Shown here in pieces: positions 1 to 10,412 of a stretch of 64,000 bases of DNA (positions within the stretch are counted from its first letter, which is position 1; the number at the start of each line of letters is the position of its first letter). The translations under genes and the position numbers were made by a program. The stretch comes from Aeromicrobium sp. GTDB taxonomy: Bacteria > Actinomycetota > Actinomycetes > Propionibacteriales > Nocardioidaceae. Under the pieces are notes generated by a model. That model was given only the letters and a program-made list of their open reading frames with translations. It searched no databases and had not been told where the DNA came from. The stretch is from positions 147,239 to 211,238 of the forward strand of contig NZ_JAGLCD010000001.1 in assembly GCF_023146395.1 (NCBI RefSeq). The letters are read 5' to 3'.

Positions 1-22
1 TGTCGTCCAGCGTACGGGCCGG

Positions 23-28
23 TACGAT
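23..28 (+). promoter_or_regulatory. -10 box (TACGAT) of a leaderless transcript
   Basis: TACGAT lies exactly six bases before the ATG at 35, so transcription should begin at the start codon itself. The same spacing recurs before many genes in this window. The -35 region falls at or beyond the window edge. Confidence 0.45.
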
Positions 29-34
29 GAGGTC

Positions 35-307
35 ATGTCGACCCCCGCGCGCCTGCTCGCCCTCGCCACGACCGTGCTCACGATGATCGTGCTGGCCCCG
101 GCCGCCGCCCTGGCCGATGCCCCCGTCGCCTGGGAGACCGAGGAGGGCCTGGGCTTCTTCGGTTACCTGGTCCTGCTCGGCGGGATCCCGGTCGCCATGA
201 TCGTCGTGATCTGGGTGCTCACGGCCCTGCTGTCGCGCAAGAACTACGTGCCTCCGGCGCCGGGCAACGAGATCCACGTCTCGGCCAGCGACGTCGACCA
301 CCACTAG
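35..307 (+). CDS. small exported membrane protein, unknown function
   Basis: Ninety residues. An N-terminal hydrophobic segment (about residues 7-28) ending ALA-DA looks like a signal peptide or first membrane helix. A second hydrophobic helix spans about residues 43-66, followed by a short polar, histidine-ending tail. I see no catalytic motif. It is convergent with pepN, and small membrane proteins of this kind are found near pepN in actinobacteria. A TACGAT -10 box six bases upstream supports the ATG at 35 and a leaderless message. The function is unknown. Confidence 0.7.
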   Translation: MSTPARLLALATTVLTMIVLAPAAALADAPVAWETEEGLGFFGYLVLLGGIPVAMIVVIWVLTALLSRKNYVPPAPGNEIHVSASDVDHH

Positions 308-519
308 TCCGACCCGTTGCCGGGGTCCTCGCGCCCCGGCCCCTCACACCCCGCCGCCCGGAGCCCGCTCCGGGCGGCGTCGTCGTCCCCGACGACATGC
401 GTCGACCCCGCTCGGGGCCGTCGCCGAGGACCACGTGCGAGGTGAGGCCGGCGGTCTGCTCACCCCCGAGGCCCGCGCGGTGCTGCGCGGGACCCTGGGG
501 GCTTCGGCGACCTGAGGTG

Positions 520-3060
<2,541 letters not shown>

Positions 3061-3151
3061 GGTGCCCACTCTGTCACCGCCGGCCGCCGGGCTCGTCCCG
3101 GGGACGCGTCAGCGCCGCGTCGCCGTGGCGTAGACCAGACCCCGGCGGGGC

Positions 3152-3271
3152 GGACCGAATCTGATCGCTTGCGGTTGGTGGTGCTGAAGTTCGAGGGGTT
3201 GAGGGTCCCACGTCACCCTCAACCCCTCAGGTCTCGTGGTCCAGCAACCGCAACCCCTCACACTTTGTCCC
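3152..3271. repeat. dispersed palindromic intergenic element, family 1, copy A
   Basis: It fills most of the gap between pepN and the GCS2 gene. The core is a perfect 14-bp inverted repeat (3193-3206 with 3215-3228, 8-base loop). A second, looser outer pair (3152-3180 with 3242-3271) contains CAGCAACCGCAACCCCTCA. The right half matches the reverse complement of 28870-28965 over its whole length. It could fold into a long nested hairpin at the end of, or between, transcripts. Confidence 0.75.
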
Positions 3272-3319
3272 GACTGACACGTCCGTCCCCGGCGAGCAGG
3301 CACCTTCACGTCGGGCAGG

Positions 3320-4471
3320 ATGGAGGCCATGGCCGTCCCCTTCGCCGCCTCCGAGCGGTCCACGGTCGGCATCGAGTGGGAGCTGGCCCTCGTCGACGCC
3401 GACTCCGGCGACCTGCGTCAGGTCGCGGAGTACGTGCTCGAGGCGGTCGCGCCCGTCGGCGGTGGGCAGCATCCGCACATCCGCCAGGAGCTGCTCGTCA
3501 ACACCGTCGAGGTCGTCTCCGGGGTCTCGCGCACCGTGGCCCAGGCCGGGCAGGACCTCGAGCGCAGCATCGAGCTGATCCGCACCGTCACCGATCGGCT
3601 CCGTGTCGAGCTGCTGTGCGCCGGGACGCACCCGTTCTCCCGCTGGGACATGCAGAAGGTCACCGACAAGGAGCGCTACGCGACCCTGATCGACCGCACG
3701 CAGTGGTGGGGCCGTCAGATGCTGATCTACGGCGTCCACGTGCACGTCGGCATCGAGGACCGAGACAAGGTCCTGCCGATCAGTCGCGCCCTGCTGGGGC
3801 ACTACGGGCACCTGCTCGCGCTCAGCGCGTCGTCGCCGTACTGGGGCGGCAAGGACACCGGCTACGCCTCCAACCGGGCCCTCATGTTCCAGCAGCTGCC
3901 CACCGCGGGCCTGGGCTTCCAGTTCGACACCTGGCCCGAGCTCGAGGGATACGTCGAGGACATGCTCCACACCGGTGTCATCGACTCCTTCGACGAGATC
4001 CGCTGGGACATCCGTCCGTCCCCCAAGTTCGGCACGATCGAGGTGAGGGTGTGTGACGGCATCCCCACCCTGACCGAGGTGCTCAGCATCTCGGCGCTCG
4101 TCCACTGCCTCGTCGAGCACTTCTCGCGCGAGCTCGACGCCGGTCGTGAGCTGCCGACGATGCCCCCGTGGTTCGTGCAGGAGAACAAGTGGCGCGCGGC
4201 GCGCTACGGCATGGACGCGATCCTGATCCTCGACCGGGCCGCTGACGAGCAGCTCGTGACCGACGACCTCGCGCGCTGGCTGCGCGTGCTCGAGCCCGTC
4301 GCCCACGACCTGGGCTGCACCACCGAGCTGGCCGGTGTCGCCGACATCGTCTCCGCTGGTGCGTCGTACCAGCGTCAGCGAGCGGTCGCCGCCACGCACG
4401 CCGGAGAGCTCGACGCGGTGGCCGCCGCGCTCGTGGAGGAAATGCGCACGGGCCGTCCGGTGTTGGGCTGA
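3320..4471 (+). CDS. carboxylate-amine ligase, glutamate-cysteine ligase type 2 (GCS2/YbdK) family
   Basis: ATP-dependent ligase of the GCS2 family, 383 residues, the usual length. Family features are the N-terminal GIEWELALVD, the histidine-rich GVHVHVGIED near residue 138, and the RPSPKFGTIEVRVCD block in the C-terminal third. Members join glutamate to cysteine or a related amine; in actinobacteria some feed ergothioneine or gamma-glutamylcysteine pools. The substrate cannot be read from sequence. It sits just before a mycothiol-reductase-like gene, so a thiol role is plausible. A second ATG at 3329 follows a GGAGG too closely to decide the start. I favour 3320, with 3329 possible. Confidence 0.85.
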   Translation: MEAMAVPFAASERSTVGIEWELALVDADSGDLRQVAEYVLEAVAPVGGGQHPHIRQELLVNTVEVVSGVSRTVAQAGQDLERSIELIRTVTDRLRVELLCAGTHPFSRWDMQKVTDKERYATLIDRTQWWGRQMLIYGVHVHVGIEDRDKVLPISRALLGHYGHLLALSASSPYWGGKDTGYASNRALMFQQLPTAGLGFQFDTWPELEGYVEDMLHTGVIDSFDEIRWDIRPSPKFGTIEVRVCDGIPTLTEVLSISALVHCLVEHFSRELDAGRELPTMPPWFVQENKWRAARYGMDAILILDRAADEQLVTDDLARWLRVLEPVAHDLGCTTELAGVADIVSAGASYQRQRAVAATHAGELDAVAAALVEEMRTGRPVLG

Positions 4472-4509
4472 GAAGACCTGTCCTGTCCCTGACTACCTGA
4501 GGAGCACCC

Positions 4510-5115
4510 GTGGCTGCCGAGAACGTCGACTTCTGGTTCGACCCGCTGTGTCCGTTCGCCTGGATCACGTCTCGCTGGATGCTGGAGGTCGAGAAGGTCC
4601 GTGACGTCGAGACCACGTTCCACGTCATGAGCCTGTCGGTGCTCAACGAGGGCAACGACGTCCCCGACGAGTACCGCGAGATGATCCAGCGCGGGTGGGG
4701 CCCGGTGCGCCTGGCCATCGCGATCGAGCAGCAGCACGGCCCCGCAAAGTTGCGCGAGTACTACACCTCGATCGGCACCAAGAAGCACAACGACGGTCGT
4801 GAGTTCGACGCCGACCTGTTCGCCGAGGTGCTCGCCGAGATCGACCTGCCCACCGAGCTGGCCGCGGCCGCCGACGACACGTCGCTCGACGACGCCGTGC
4901 GCGCCTCGCACCAGGTCGGGATCGACAAGGTCGGCCAGGAGGTCGGCACGCCGGTCATCGAGATCGCGGGTGTCGCCTTCTTCGGCCCGGTGCTGCAGTC
5001 GATCCCCAAGGGCGAGACCGCGGGCACCGTGTTCGACGGCGCCCGGGCGCTCGCCGGGTTCCCCGACTTCTTCGAGCTCAAGCGCACCCGGCACGGCGAG
5101 CTCGACTTCAGCTAG
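4510..5115 (+). CDS. DsbA-fold oxidoreductase, Rv2466c (mycothiol-dependent nitroreductase)-like, CPFA active site
   Basis: Thioredoxin-fold protein with a DsbA-type helical insertion, 201 residues, close to M. tuberculosis Rv2466c throughout ([40 protein letters not shown]). Rv2466c uses a CPWC motif with mycothiol. Here the motif at residues 15-18 is CPFA, so the resolving cysteine is missing and only the nucleophilic Cys15 remains. It may act as a monothiol enzyme, with mycothiol resolving the mixed disulfide. GTG start after an AGGAG ribosome site. The esterase gene starts on the base after its stop codon, so the two are probably co-transcribed. Confidence 0.9.
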   Translation: MAAENVDFWFDPLCPFAWITSRWMLEVEKVRDVETTFHVMSLSVLNEGNDVPDEYREMIQRGWGPVRLAIAIEQQHGPAKLREYYTSIGTKKHNDGREFDADLFAEVLAEIDLPTELAAAADDTSLDDAVRASHQVGIDKVGQEVGTPVIEIAGVAFFGPVLQSIPKGETAGTVFDGARALAGFPDFFELKRTRHGELDFS

Positions 5116-6006
5116 ATGGCGCTGCATCCCCAGGCGCGGGCGTACCTGGCCTCCCTCGGTGATCCCGACGCGCTGTCGGTCGAGGGCGTCCGCGCGGCGC
5201 GGGTCGAGATGCGGGCCGCGGTGCCTCCGCTGGCCGGCCGGGTGGCGCTGGAGCACGTGGCCGACGTCGACGCCGGGGGAGTCGGGGGGCGGCTGTACCG
5301 GCCGCACCGGGGTGCGCCTGTCGCGCTCTACGTGCACGGCGGTGGCTGGGCGCTGCACGACCTCGAGACCCACGACGCCTTCTGTCGCTACCTGGCCGAT
5401 GCGGCGGGCATCGCCCTCCTCGCGGTCGACTACCGGCGCGCACCCGAGCACCCGTACCCGGCGCCGCTCGACGACGTCGAGACGGCGGCACGGTGGCTCC
5501 GCGCGACGGCCTCCGCGCTCGAGGTCGACGCCACGTGGCTGCCGGCGATCGGGGACTCGGCCGGCGGCAACCTCGTGGCCGGGCTCGCCGTGCGCGACCC
5601 CCGGGCGGTCGACCTCCAGGTGCTGCTGTACCCCGCGGTCGACCGGCGCGCGGACCTGCCCGACGAGGACAACGCGGCCCTGGACGCGAGCGGCATGACC
5701 TGGTTCTGGGAGGCGTACGCGCCCGGCGCGGCCGGTGATCATCCGGAGGTCTCGCCGCTGCGAGCCGACCTCGCCGGGCTGCCACCGGCGATCGTCGTCA
5801 CCGCCGAGCACGACGCGCTGCGCGACCAGGGCGAGGCGTACGCGGCCGCGCTGGCCGACGCCGGCGTGCCTGTCGTGGCGCACCGGGTCCTGGGCCAGGT
5901 CCACGGGTTCTGGCGTCAGCCTGACGTGTTCGACGCCTCCCGCGCCACGGTCGCGACCGTCGCGGCCCTCCTGCGGACCAGCCGCCCGCCTGGCGCGCCG
6001 TCCTGA
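5116..6006 (+). CDS. alpha/beta hydrolase, hormone-sensitive-lipase family esterase
   Basis: Esterase of the HSL (alpha/beta hydrolase fold-3) family, 296 residues. The oxyanion motif HGGGW is at residues 74-78. The nucleophile elbow GDSAGG puts Ser148 in place, with Asp233 (AEHDALRD) and His263 (GQVHGFW) completing the triad. Such enzymes hydrolyse short acyl esters. No signal peptide, so cytoplasmic. The ATG touches the upstream stop codon, which implies translational coupling. No specific substrate can be given. Confidence 0.9.
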   Translation: MALHPQARAYLASLGDPDALSVEGVRAARVEMRAAVPPLAGRVALEHVADVDAGGVGGRLYRPHRGAPVALYVHGGGWALHDLETHDAFCRYLADAAGIALLAVDYRRAPEHPYPAPLDDVETAARWLRATASALEVDATWLPAIGDSAGGNLVAGLAVRDPRAVDLQVLLYPAVDRRADLPDEDNAALDASGMTWFWEAYAPGAAGDHPEVSPLRADLAGLPPAIVVTAEHDALRDQGEAYAAALADAGVPVVAHRVLGQVHGFWRQPDVFDASRATVATVAALLRTSRPPGAPS

Positions 6007-6019
6007 CAGGATGGGCCCC

Positions 6020-6505
6020 ATGCGCGTCCACGTCGCGGCGGATCACGCCGGATTCGAGCTCAAGACCCACCTCCTGACCTGGCTGGCCGACCACGGCTAC
6101 GAGCCCGTCGACCACGGGGCGTTCGCCTACGACGCGCTCGACGACTACCCGCCGTTCTGTGTCGCGGCCGCGGAGGGCGTCGCCGCCGACCCCGGCTCCC
6201 TCGGCATCGTGATCGGCGGGTCGGGCAACGGCGAGCAGATCGCTGCCAACAAGGTCACGGGCATCCGTGCCGCCCTGGCGTGGAGCACCGAGACCGCCTC
6301 GCTCGCCCGTCAGCACAACAATGCCCAGGTCGTCTCGATCGGCGCGCGCATGCACTCGCAGGACGAGGCCACGGCGATCGTCGAGACGTTCCTCACGACG
6401 CCCTGGAGCGACGAGGCGCGGCACCAGCGCCGCATCGACCTGCTGCTCGGCTACGAGACCACGGGCACGTTTCCCGACGCTTCGGGCCCCGGCGCGGGTG
6501 CCTGA
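6020..6505 (+). CDS. rpiB: ribose-5-phosphate isomerase B
   Basis: Interconverts ribose 5-phosphate and ribulose 5-phosphate in the pentose phosphate pathway. 161 residues. The N-terminal MRVHVAADHAGFELK and the central GIVIGGSGNGEQIAANK are typical of the RpiB/LacAB family. In mycobacterial-type enzymes the active-site base is a glutamate at the GSGNGE position, and that Glu is present here. I start at the ATG at 6020 rather than 6011 because family members begin MRV and the AGGA site is better spaced. The nei reading frame overlaps its end by eight bases. Confidence 0.95.
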   Translation: MRVHVAADHAGFELKTHLLTWLADHGYEPVDHGAFAYDALDDYPPFCVAAAEGVAADPGSLGIVIGGSGNGEQIAANKVTGIRAALAWSTETASLARQHNNAQVVSIGARMHSQDEATAIVETFLTTPWSDEARHQRRIDLLLGYETTGTFPDASGPGAGA

Positions 6506-7334
6506 GGGCCACACCCTCCATCGTCTCGCGGCCGACCTCACCGAGAGCTTCGCGGGTCGGCGCGTCCGGTCCACGAGTCCGCAGGGCCGGTTCGCGGCGA
6601 GTCGGCTCGACGGCCGCGCCGTGGCGGGGGCGCAGGCGTGGGGCAAGCACCTGTTCGTGAGCGTGCTCGACGCCCCGTGGCAGGTGCATGTGCACCTGGG
6701 GCTCTACGGCTCGTTCCGGATCCAGGCCGGATCGCGGCACCCGGTCGTGGGCCAGGTCCGGTGGCGGCTCACGGCCTCGGCGAGATCCGGCAGCCCGGTG
6801 ACGGCCGACCTGCGGGGCCCGACGGTCTGCGAGCTCCTGATGCCGGAGGAGGTCGACGCGGTCATCGCCCGGCTGGGACCCGACCCGTTGCGGGCCGACG
6901 CCGACCCCGACCGAGGCTGGGCGCGCCTGCGCCGGTCCAGTCGGCCGGTCGCGGCGCTGCTGCTGGACCAGACCGTGCTGTCCGGGGTCGGCAACGTCTA
7001 CCGGGCCGAGGTCCTGTTCCGTCACGGCATCGATCCGATGACCCCCGGATCGGCGATCGACCGCCCGACGTGGGACGCGATCTGGCACGACCTGGCCGCC
7101 CTGATGAGGATCGGAGTCGAGCGCGGCCGGATCGACACTGTCCGCCCCGAGCACGAGCCGGAGGCCATGGGGCGTCCGCCGCGCGAGGACGACCACGGCG
7201 GCGAGGTCTACGTGTACCGGCGCGACGCGATGCCGTGCTGGATCTGCGGCACGCCGGTGGCGACGCGAGACCTCGATCAACGTCGGTTGTTCTGGTGCCC
7301 GAGCTGCCAGGTCGCCGATAGTGTCAGCCCGTGA
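6498..7334 (+). CDS. nei: Fpg/Nei-family DNA glycosylase (endonuclease VIII-like)
   Basis: Base-excision repair glycosylase/AP lyase for oxidised bases. With the GTG at 6498 the protein starts with Pro2-Glu3-Gly (PEGHTLHR); Pro2 is the Schiff-base nucleophile and Glu3 the general acid. The helix-two-turn-helix part includes LLLDQTVLSGVGNVYRAEVL. A C-terminal zinc finger with Cys-x2-Cys-x16-Cys-x2-Cys (CWIC...CPSC) is intact. 278 residues. It matches M. tuberculosis Rv2464c (Nei1), which also lies beside rpiB. It overlaps rpiB by eight bases and the next gene by four (GTGA), so the block is translationally coupled. Confidence 0.93.
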   Translation: MPEGHTLHRLAADLTESFAGRRVRSTSPQGRFAASRLDGRAVAGAQAWGKHLFVSVLDAPWQVHVHLGLYGSFRIQAGSRHPVVGQVRWRLTASARSGSPVTADLRGPTVCELLMPEEVDAVIARLGPDPLRADADPDRGWARLRRSSRPVAALLLDQTVLSGVGNVYRAEVLFRHGIDPMTPGSAIDRPTWDAIWHDLAALMRIGVERGRIDTVRPEHEPEAMGRPPREDDHGGEVYVYRRDAMPCWICGTPVATRDLDQRRLFWCPSCQVADSVSP

Positions 7335-8434
7335 CCAGACCGGCTCATGGAGCGTCTCGCGCGGTGCGTGAGTACGTCAACGACACGGTCGTGCGATGGC
7401 GCAGCGGCACCCGGGAGGGGCAGCTCACGGTGCTGGCCGCGATCGTGGGGGTCGACGTGGCGTTCCTGGCGATCTCGCTCTACGACTACAACCGGATGCC
7501 GATCAGCGGCTTCTACGTGCCGCTGCTCCTCGGGATGCTCCTGCTGCGGTTCTGGCCGCTCGTCACGCTGGTCTCGATCACGACCGTGTTCGGAGCGATC
7601 ACGGTCGTCGCCCAAGGCCCGCTCACGACCGCGCGCACCACCTCGATCCTGCTCATGGTGTGCTCGATCAGCCTGATCCTCTACCAGGCCAGCCGCCAGC
7701 GGTCCGGTCTCCCGGGTCCGCTGGGGCAGGCCATGCTGGTCGACCTCCGCGACCGGCTGCAGTCCCAGAGCACGATCCCGGACCTCCCGACGGGCTGGCG
7801 CAGCCAGTCGGCCATGAAGACAGCCAGCGGCATCAACTTCGCCGGCGACTTCCTCGTCGCCAACCTCTCGAAGGACCAGCGCCGGCTCGAGATGGTGCTG
7901 GTCGACGTCTGCGGCAAGGGCGTCGGGGCGGGGTCGCAGTCGTTGCAGTTCGCCGGTGCTCTCGGCGGGCTGATCGGCGCGCTCCCGCCCGTCGGGCTGT
8001 TCGGAGCCGCGAACGACTTCCTGCTCCGCCAGCGCTGGGACGACGGCTTCGCGACCGCCGTTCACGTGCTGGTCGACCTGGAGTCGGGGGAGTACTCGAT
8101 CCTGAACGCGGGCCACCCACCCGCGATGCGGTGGGACGCGGTGGCCGGGGAGTGGGTCATCGACGGGGCGCGCGGTCTGGCGCTCGGCATCGACGAGCGC
8201 CCGGAGTTCCACCAGACCACGGGCCGGCTCGACCACGGGGACGCCCTGATGTTCTACACCGACGGCGTCGTCGAGTCGCGCACGCGCGACATCGGCGCCG
8301 GGATCGAGTGGCTGCGGGAGGTCGCACGTCCGATCGCCGCCGCGGGGCTGGACAACGCTCCGCGGCGCCTGCTTGCGCTCGTCGCGGAGGGCGGCGACGA
8401 CCGGGCCGTCCTGATCATCGAGCGCCGCGCCTGA
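7331..8434 (+). CDS. membrane PP2C/SpoIIE-type serine phosphatase
   Basis: 367 residues. About four hydrophobic helices occupy residues 33-120, then a SpoIIE/RsbU-type PP2C phosphatase domain. Metal-binding Asp residues appear in FAGDFLVA and LVDVCGKGVGAG, with NAGHPPAM and the late FYTDGVVESR. Such phosphatases typically dephosphorylate anti-sigma-factor antagonists in partner-switching control of stress sigma factors, from the membrane. No partner kinase or STAS protein is nearby. GTG start overlapping the nei stop (GTGA). Confidence 0.88.
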   Translation: MTRPAHGASRAVREYVNDTVVRWRSGTREGQLTVLAAIVGVDVAFLAISLYDYNRMPISGFYVPLLLGMLLLRFWPLVTLVSITTVFGAITVVAQGPLTTARTTSILLMVCSISLILYQASRQRSGLPGPLGQAMLVDLRDRLQSQSTIPDLPTGWRSQSAMKTASGINFAGDFLVANLSKDQRRLEMVLVDVCGKGVGAGSQSLQFAGALGGLIGALPPVGLFGAANDFLLRQRWDDGFATAVHVLVDLESGEYSILNAGHPPAMRWDAVAGEWVIDGARGLALGIDERPEFHQTTGRLDHGDALMFYTDGVVESRTRDIGAGIEWLREVARPIAAAGLDNAPRRLLALVAEGGDDRAVLIIERRA

Positions 8435-8501
8435 GCGCGGCCAGGGGGTGACCCTCCCCGGCCGTAGACTGCGCGGACCGATCGATGGGGGAGACGCGCG
8501 C

Positions 8502-8666
8502 ATGGCACGCCGGTGGATCGAGGACGACCCGTGGGACGAGGTCGACGGGTCCCTGCCCGAGCCCTCCGAGGAGTCGCGCGCGCCCGGAGTTGCCGTCGTG
8601 CTGGGTCTCGGCTCCGTGGTCTCGGCGCTGGCGGCGGTCGTCGCCGTGCTGGCGCTGATCAGCTAG
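8502..8666 (+). CDS. small single-pass membrane protein, unknown function
   Basis: 54 residues: a charged N-terminus (MARRWIEDDPWDEVDG), then one hydrophobic helix at about residues 29-53 ending the protein. The ATG at 8502 has GGGGGAG eight bases upstream, and TAGACT at 8464-8469 is a likely -10 box. No homologue is recognised. It may be a tail-anchored protein. Confidence 0.6.
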   Translation: MARRWIEDDPWDEVDGSLPEPSEESRAPGVAVVLGLGSVVSALAAVVAVLALIS

Positions 8667-9092
8667 GGCGCACAGGACTCGGTCGCGTCCGGAGGCTGTG
8701 GCATCATGGGGGCGCCGCGCGAGCGGCATCGCGGACGTAGCTCAATGGCTAGAGTCTCTGCCTTCCAAGCAGAATGTTGCGGGTTCGAGTCCCGTCGTCC
8801 GCTCCACGGGACCGCATCGGCGGAGGCCGGCGCAGAAAAGACTGCAGGTACGCCCGATCGGTGCGAAACTGGCCACGAAGGGCCGTTGCTCGACCAGACG
8901 TGAATGCGTCGTCCTGCTCGCTCTCGCCATTGCTGGGCTTCGGGAGGAAGCGCAGGCACGCTCACCGCGACCTTGGCCGATCACCCGTCCTGGCCGTTGC
9001 GGAGTGGTCCGCCAACCGCGAAGCCTTTCGCCGGCACGGACGATCAGAAGCCGCGACCCTTCTTCGCCTGGTCGTGAGAATCGACCAGCATC
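8667..9092 (+). other. intergenic region holding tRNA-Gly and a leader of the DUF3494 gene
   Basis: Apart from the tRNA gene, no credible reading frame is present. Bases 8807-9092 are GC-rich and hairpin-forming. A 7-bp inverted repeat (9068-9074 with 9082-9088) ends four bases before the ATG at 9093, where a ribosome site would lie. I see no clear intrinsic terminator after the tRNA. Confidence 0.5.
8731..8806 (+). tRNA. tRNA-Gly (anticodon TCC)
   Basis: Complete cloverleaf. The acceptor GCGGACG pairs with CGTCCGC, the anticodon stem-loop CTGCC-TTCCAAG-CAG region gives TCC, and the T arm is GGGTTCGAGTCCC. The 3' CCA is encoded. Confidence 0.95.
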
Positions 9093-10160
9093 ATGTTCCG
9101 TCCTCCCCGTTCCGTGCGCCGGGAAAACCGTCGTGACCTGCGCCGCCCCCGACTGCTCATCGGTGCGGCCCTCGTGGCCGCCCTGTGCTGGACCGGCGCG
9201 CCGGGCGCGTACGCCGCGGACCCGGAGATCGACCTGCAGTCGGCCGGTGCGTTCTCCGTGCTCGCCGGATCCGGTGTGACCAACACCGGTGACACGCGCC
9301 TGGCGCAGAGCATCGGCTCGCACGAGACACCGACCATCACGACCGACACACCGTTCACCTTCACCGCCCCGGGCGCGACGAACCATGCCGGCGACGCGGT
9401 CACCCAGCTGGCGAAGGCCGATCTGCTCACGGCGTACAACGCGGCCGCTGGCGCGCTGCCGCCGACCGCGATCCCGCAGGAGCTCGTGCGGACCGAGCCC
9501 TACCTGCCCGGGATCTACGCCGTCGAGAGCAGCATGCTGCTGAGCGGGGCGATCACCCTGGACGGCGGCGGCCGGTCGGACGGCGTCTTCGTCTTCCAGG
9601 TGCCGAGCTCGCTGACGACGGCGTCGAACTCCGTCGTGCTCTTCGTCAACGGGGCGCAGCCCTGCAACGTCTACTGGCAGATCGGCAGCTCCGCGACCTT
9701 CGGTTCCGGGACCGTGTTCGTGGGCAACGTCCTGGCCGACACCAGCATCACCGCCAACACCAACGCGACCTTCCAGGGTCGTCTTCTGGCGAGCAACGGG
9801 GCCGTGACCCTCGACACCAACACCATCACGGTACCCGCGTGTCAGGTCGACGGCGACGGCGACGGTGACGGGGATGGCGAGGGCGACGGGGATGGCGATG
9901 GTGACAGCGACGGCGAGGGCGGCGGAGGCACGACCGACCCCGGCAGCGGCACGCCGTCCGGCCCGGGCACCGTGACCCCAGGCTCGGGTGACGGCGGCGC
10001 AGGCGTGGGTGGCGGCGCGGGCTCCGGCTCCGGCACGCCGCCCGGCGCGTCGCAGCTCCCGGCGACCGGAGGACCGGCCGTCACCCTGCTGGCAGCCGGC
10101 GCGCTCGCCCTCGTCGGCGGGGGGCTGCTCCTGCAGCGGTTCCGGGGACGAGCAGCCTAG
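9093..10160 (+). CDS. secreted DUF3494 (ice-binding-like) protein with LPATG cell-wall anchor
   Basis: 355 residues. A basic N-terminus and hydrophobic segment end AYA at about residue 41 (signal peptide). The DUF3494 domain follows at about residues 45-250 (LAGSGVTNTGDT, LPGIYAVESS, DGVFVFQV, GTVFVGNVLA), the beta-solenoid fold of ice-binding proteins and related adhesins. Next comes an Asp-Gly repeat, a Gly/Ser/Pro-rich wall-spanning stretch, and a sortase signal: LPATG at 322-326, hydrophobic helix, RFRGR tail. It is therefore probably displayed on the cell wall. Ice binding is not proven; many DUF3494 proteins have other roles. It lies alone between two tRNA genes. No sortase gene is in the window. 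Confidence 0.9.
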   Translation: MFRPPRSVRRENRRDLRRPRLLIGAALVAALCWTGAPGAYAADPEIDLQSAGAFSVLAGSGVTNTGDTRLAQSIGSHETPTITTDTPFTFTAPGATNHAGDAVTQLAKADLLTAYNAAAGALPPTAIPQELVRTEPYLPGIYAVESSMLLSGAITLDGGGRSDGVFVFQVPSSLTTASNSVVLFVNGAQPCNVYWQIGSSATFGSGTVFVGNVLADTSITANTNATFQGRLLASNGAVTLDTNTITVPACQVDGDGDGDGDGEGDGDGDGDSDGEGGGGTTDPGSGTPSGPGTVTPGSGDGGAGVGGGAGSGSGTPPGASQLPATGGPAVTLLAAGALALVGGGLLLQRFRGRAA

Positions 10161-10177
10161 GGCGTCAGCGGTCGGTC

Positions 10178-10183
10178 TAGACT
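10178..10183 (+). promoter_or_regulatory. -10 box (TAGACT) of tRNA-Pro
   Basis: TAGACT, the usual actinobacterial housekeeping -10 variant, ends 12 bases before the tRNA 5' end, giving a very short precursor leader. Confidence 0.5.
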
Positions 10184-10195
10184 CGGCCGCTGTCA

Positions 10196-10269
10196 CGGGA
10201 TGTAGCGCAGCTTGGTAGCGCATCCGCTTTGGGAGCGGAGGGTCGCAGGTTCAAATCCTGTCATCCCGA
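10196..10269 (+). tRNA. tRNA-Pro (anticodon TGG)
   Basis: The acceptor CGGGATG pairs with CATCCCG, the D arm is GCGCAGCTTGGTAGCGC, the anticodon loop TTTGGGA gives TGG, and the T arm is CAGGTTCAAATCCTG. CCA is not encoded. The last 14 bases are the start of a 67-bp tandem repeat. Confidence 0.95.
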
Positions 10270-10412
10270 CTCACCGGATCGCCGGGGGGATTTGAGGAGG
10301 AGGCGCGCCAGCGCCGACGGGGTCCTGTCATCCCGACTCACCGGATCGCCGGGGGGATTTGAGGAGGAGGCGCGCCAGCGCCGACGGGGTCCTGTCATCC
10401 CGACTCGCCGGA
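10256..10412 (+). repeat. 67-bp tandem repeat beginning inside the tRNA-Pro 3' end
   Basis: Two identical 67-bp units (10256-10322 and 10323-10389) are followed by a partial third from 10390. Each starts with TCCTGTCATCCCGA, the last 14 bases of tRNA-Pro, then continues ACTCACCGG. The third copy diverges after about 20 bases. The arrangement resembles stacked attachment sites at a tRNA 3' end. No integrase is present. Confidence 0.85.

Noticed and set aside
6011..6505. rpiB starting at the ATG at 6011
   Set aside because: The next ATG at 6020 gives the family N-terminus MRV and a better-spaced AGGA.
8981..9060. possible cyclic-di-GMP (GEMM) riboswitch before the DUF3494 gene
   Set aside because: AACC-hairpin-GG and AAGCC fragments recall the motif, but the conserved GGGACGCAAAGCC core is interrupted and the second stem is missing.
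8742..10223. 493-codon minus-strand open frame
   Set aside because: It runs through a tRNA and opposite the DUF3494 gene, whose signal peptide and LPATG anchor establish the real strand.
10256..10412. possible CRISPR array
   Set aside because: Contiguous 67-bp tandem units starting inside a tRNA, without spacers.
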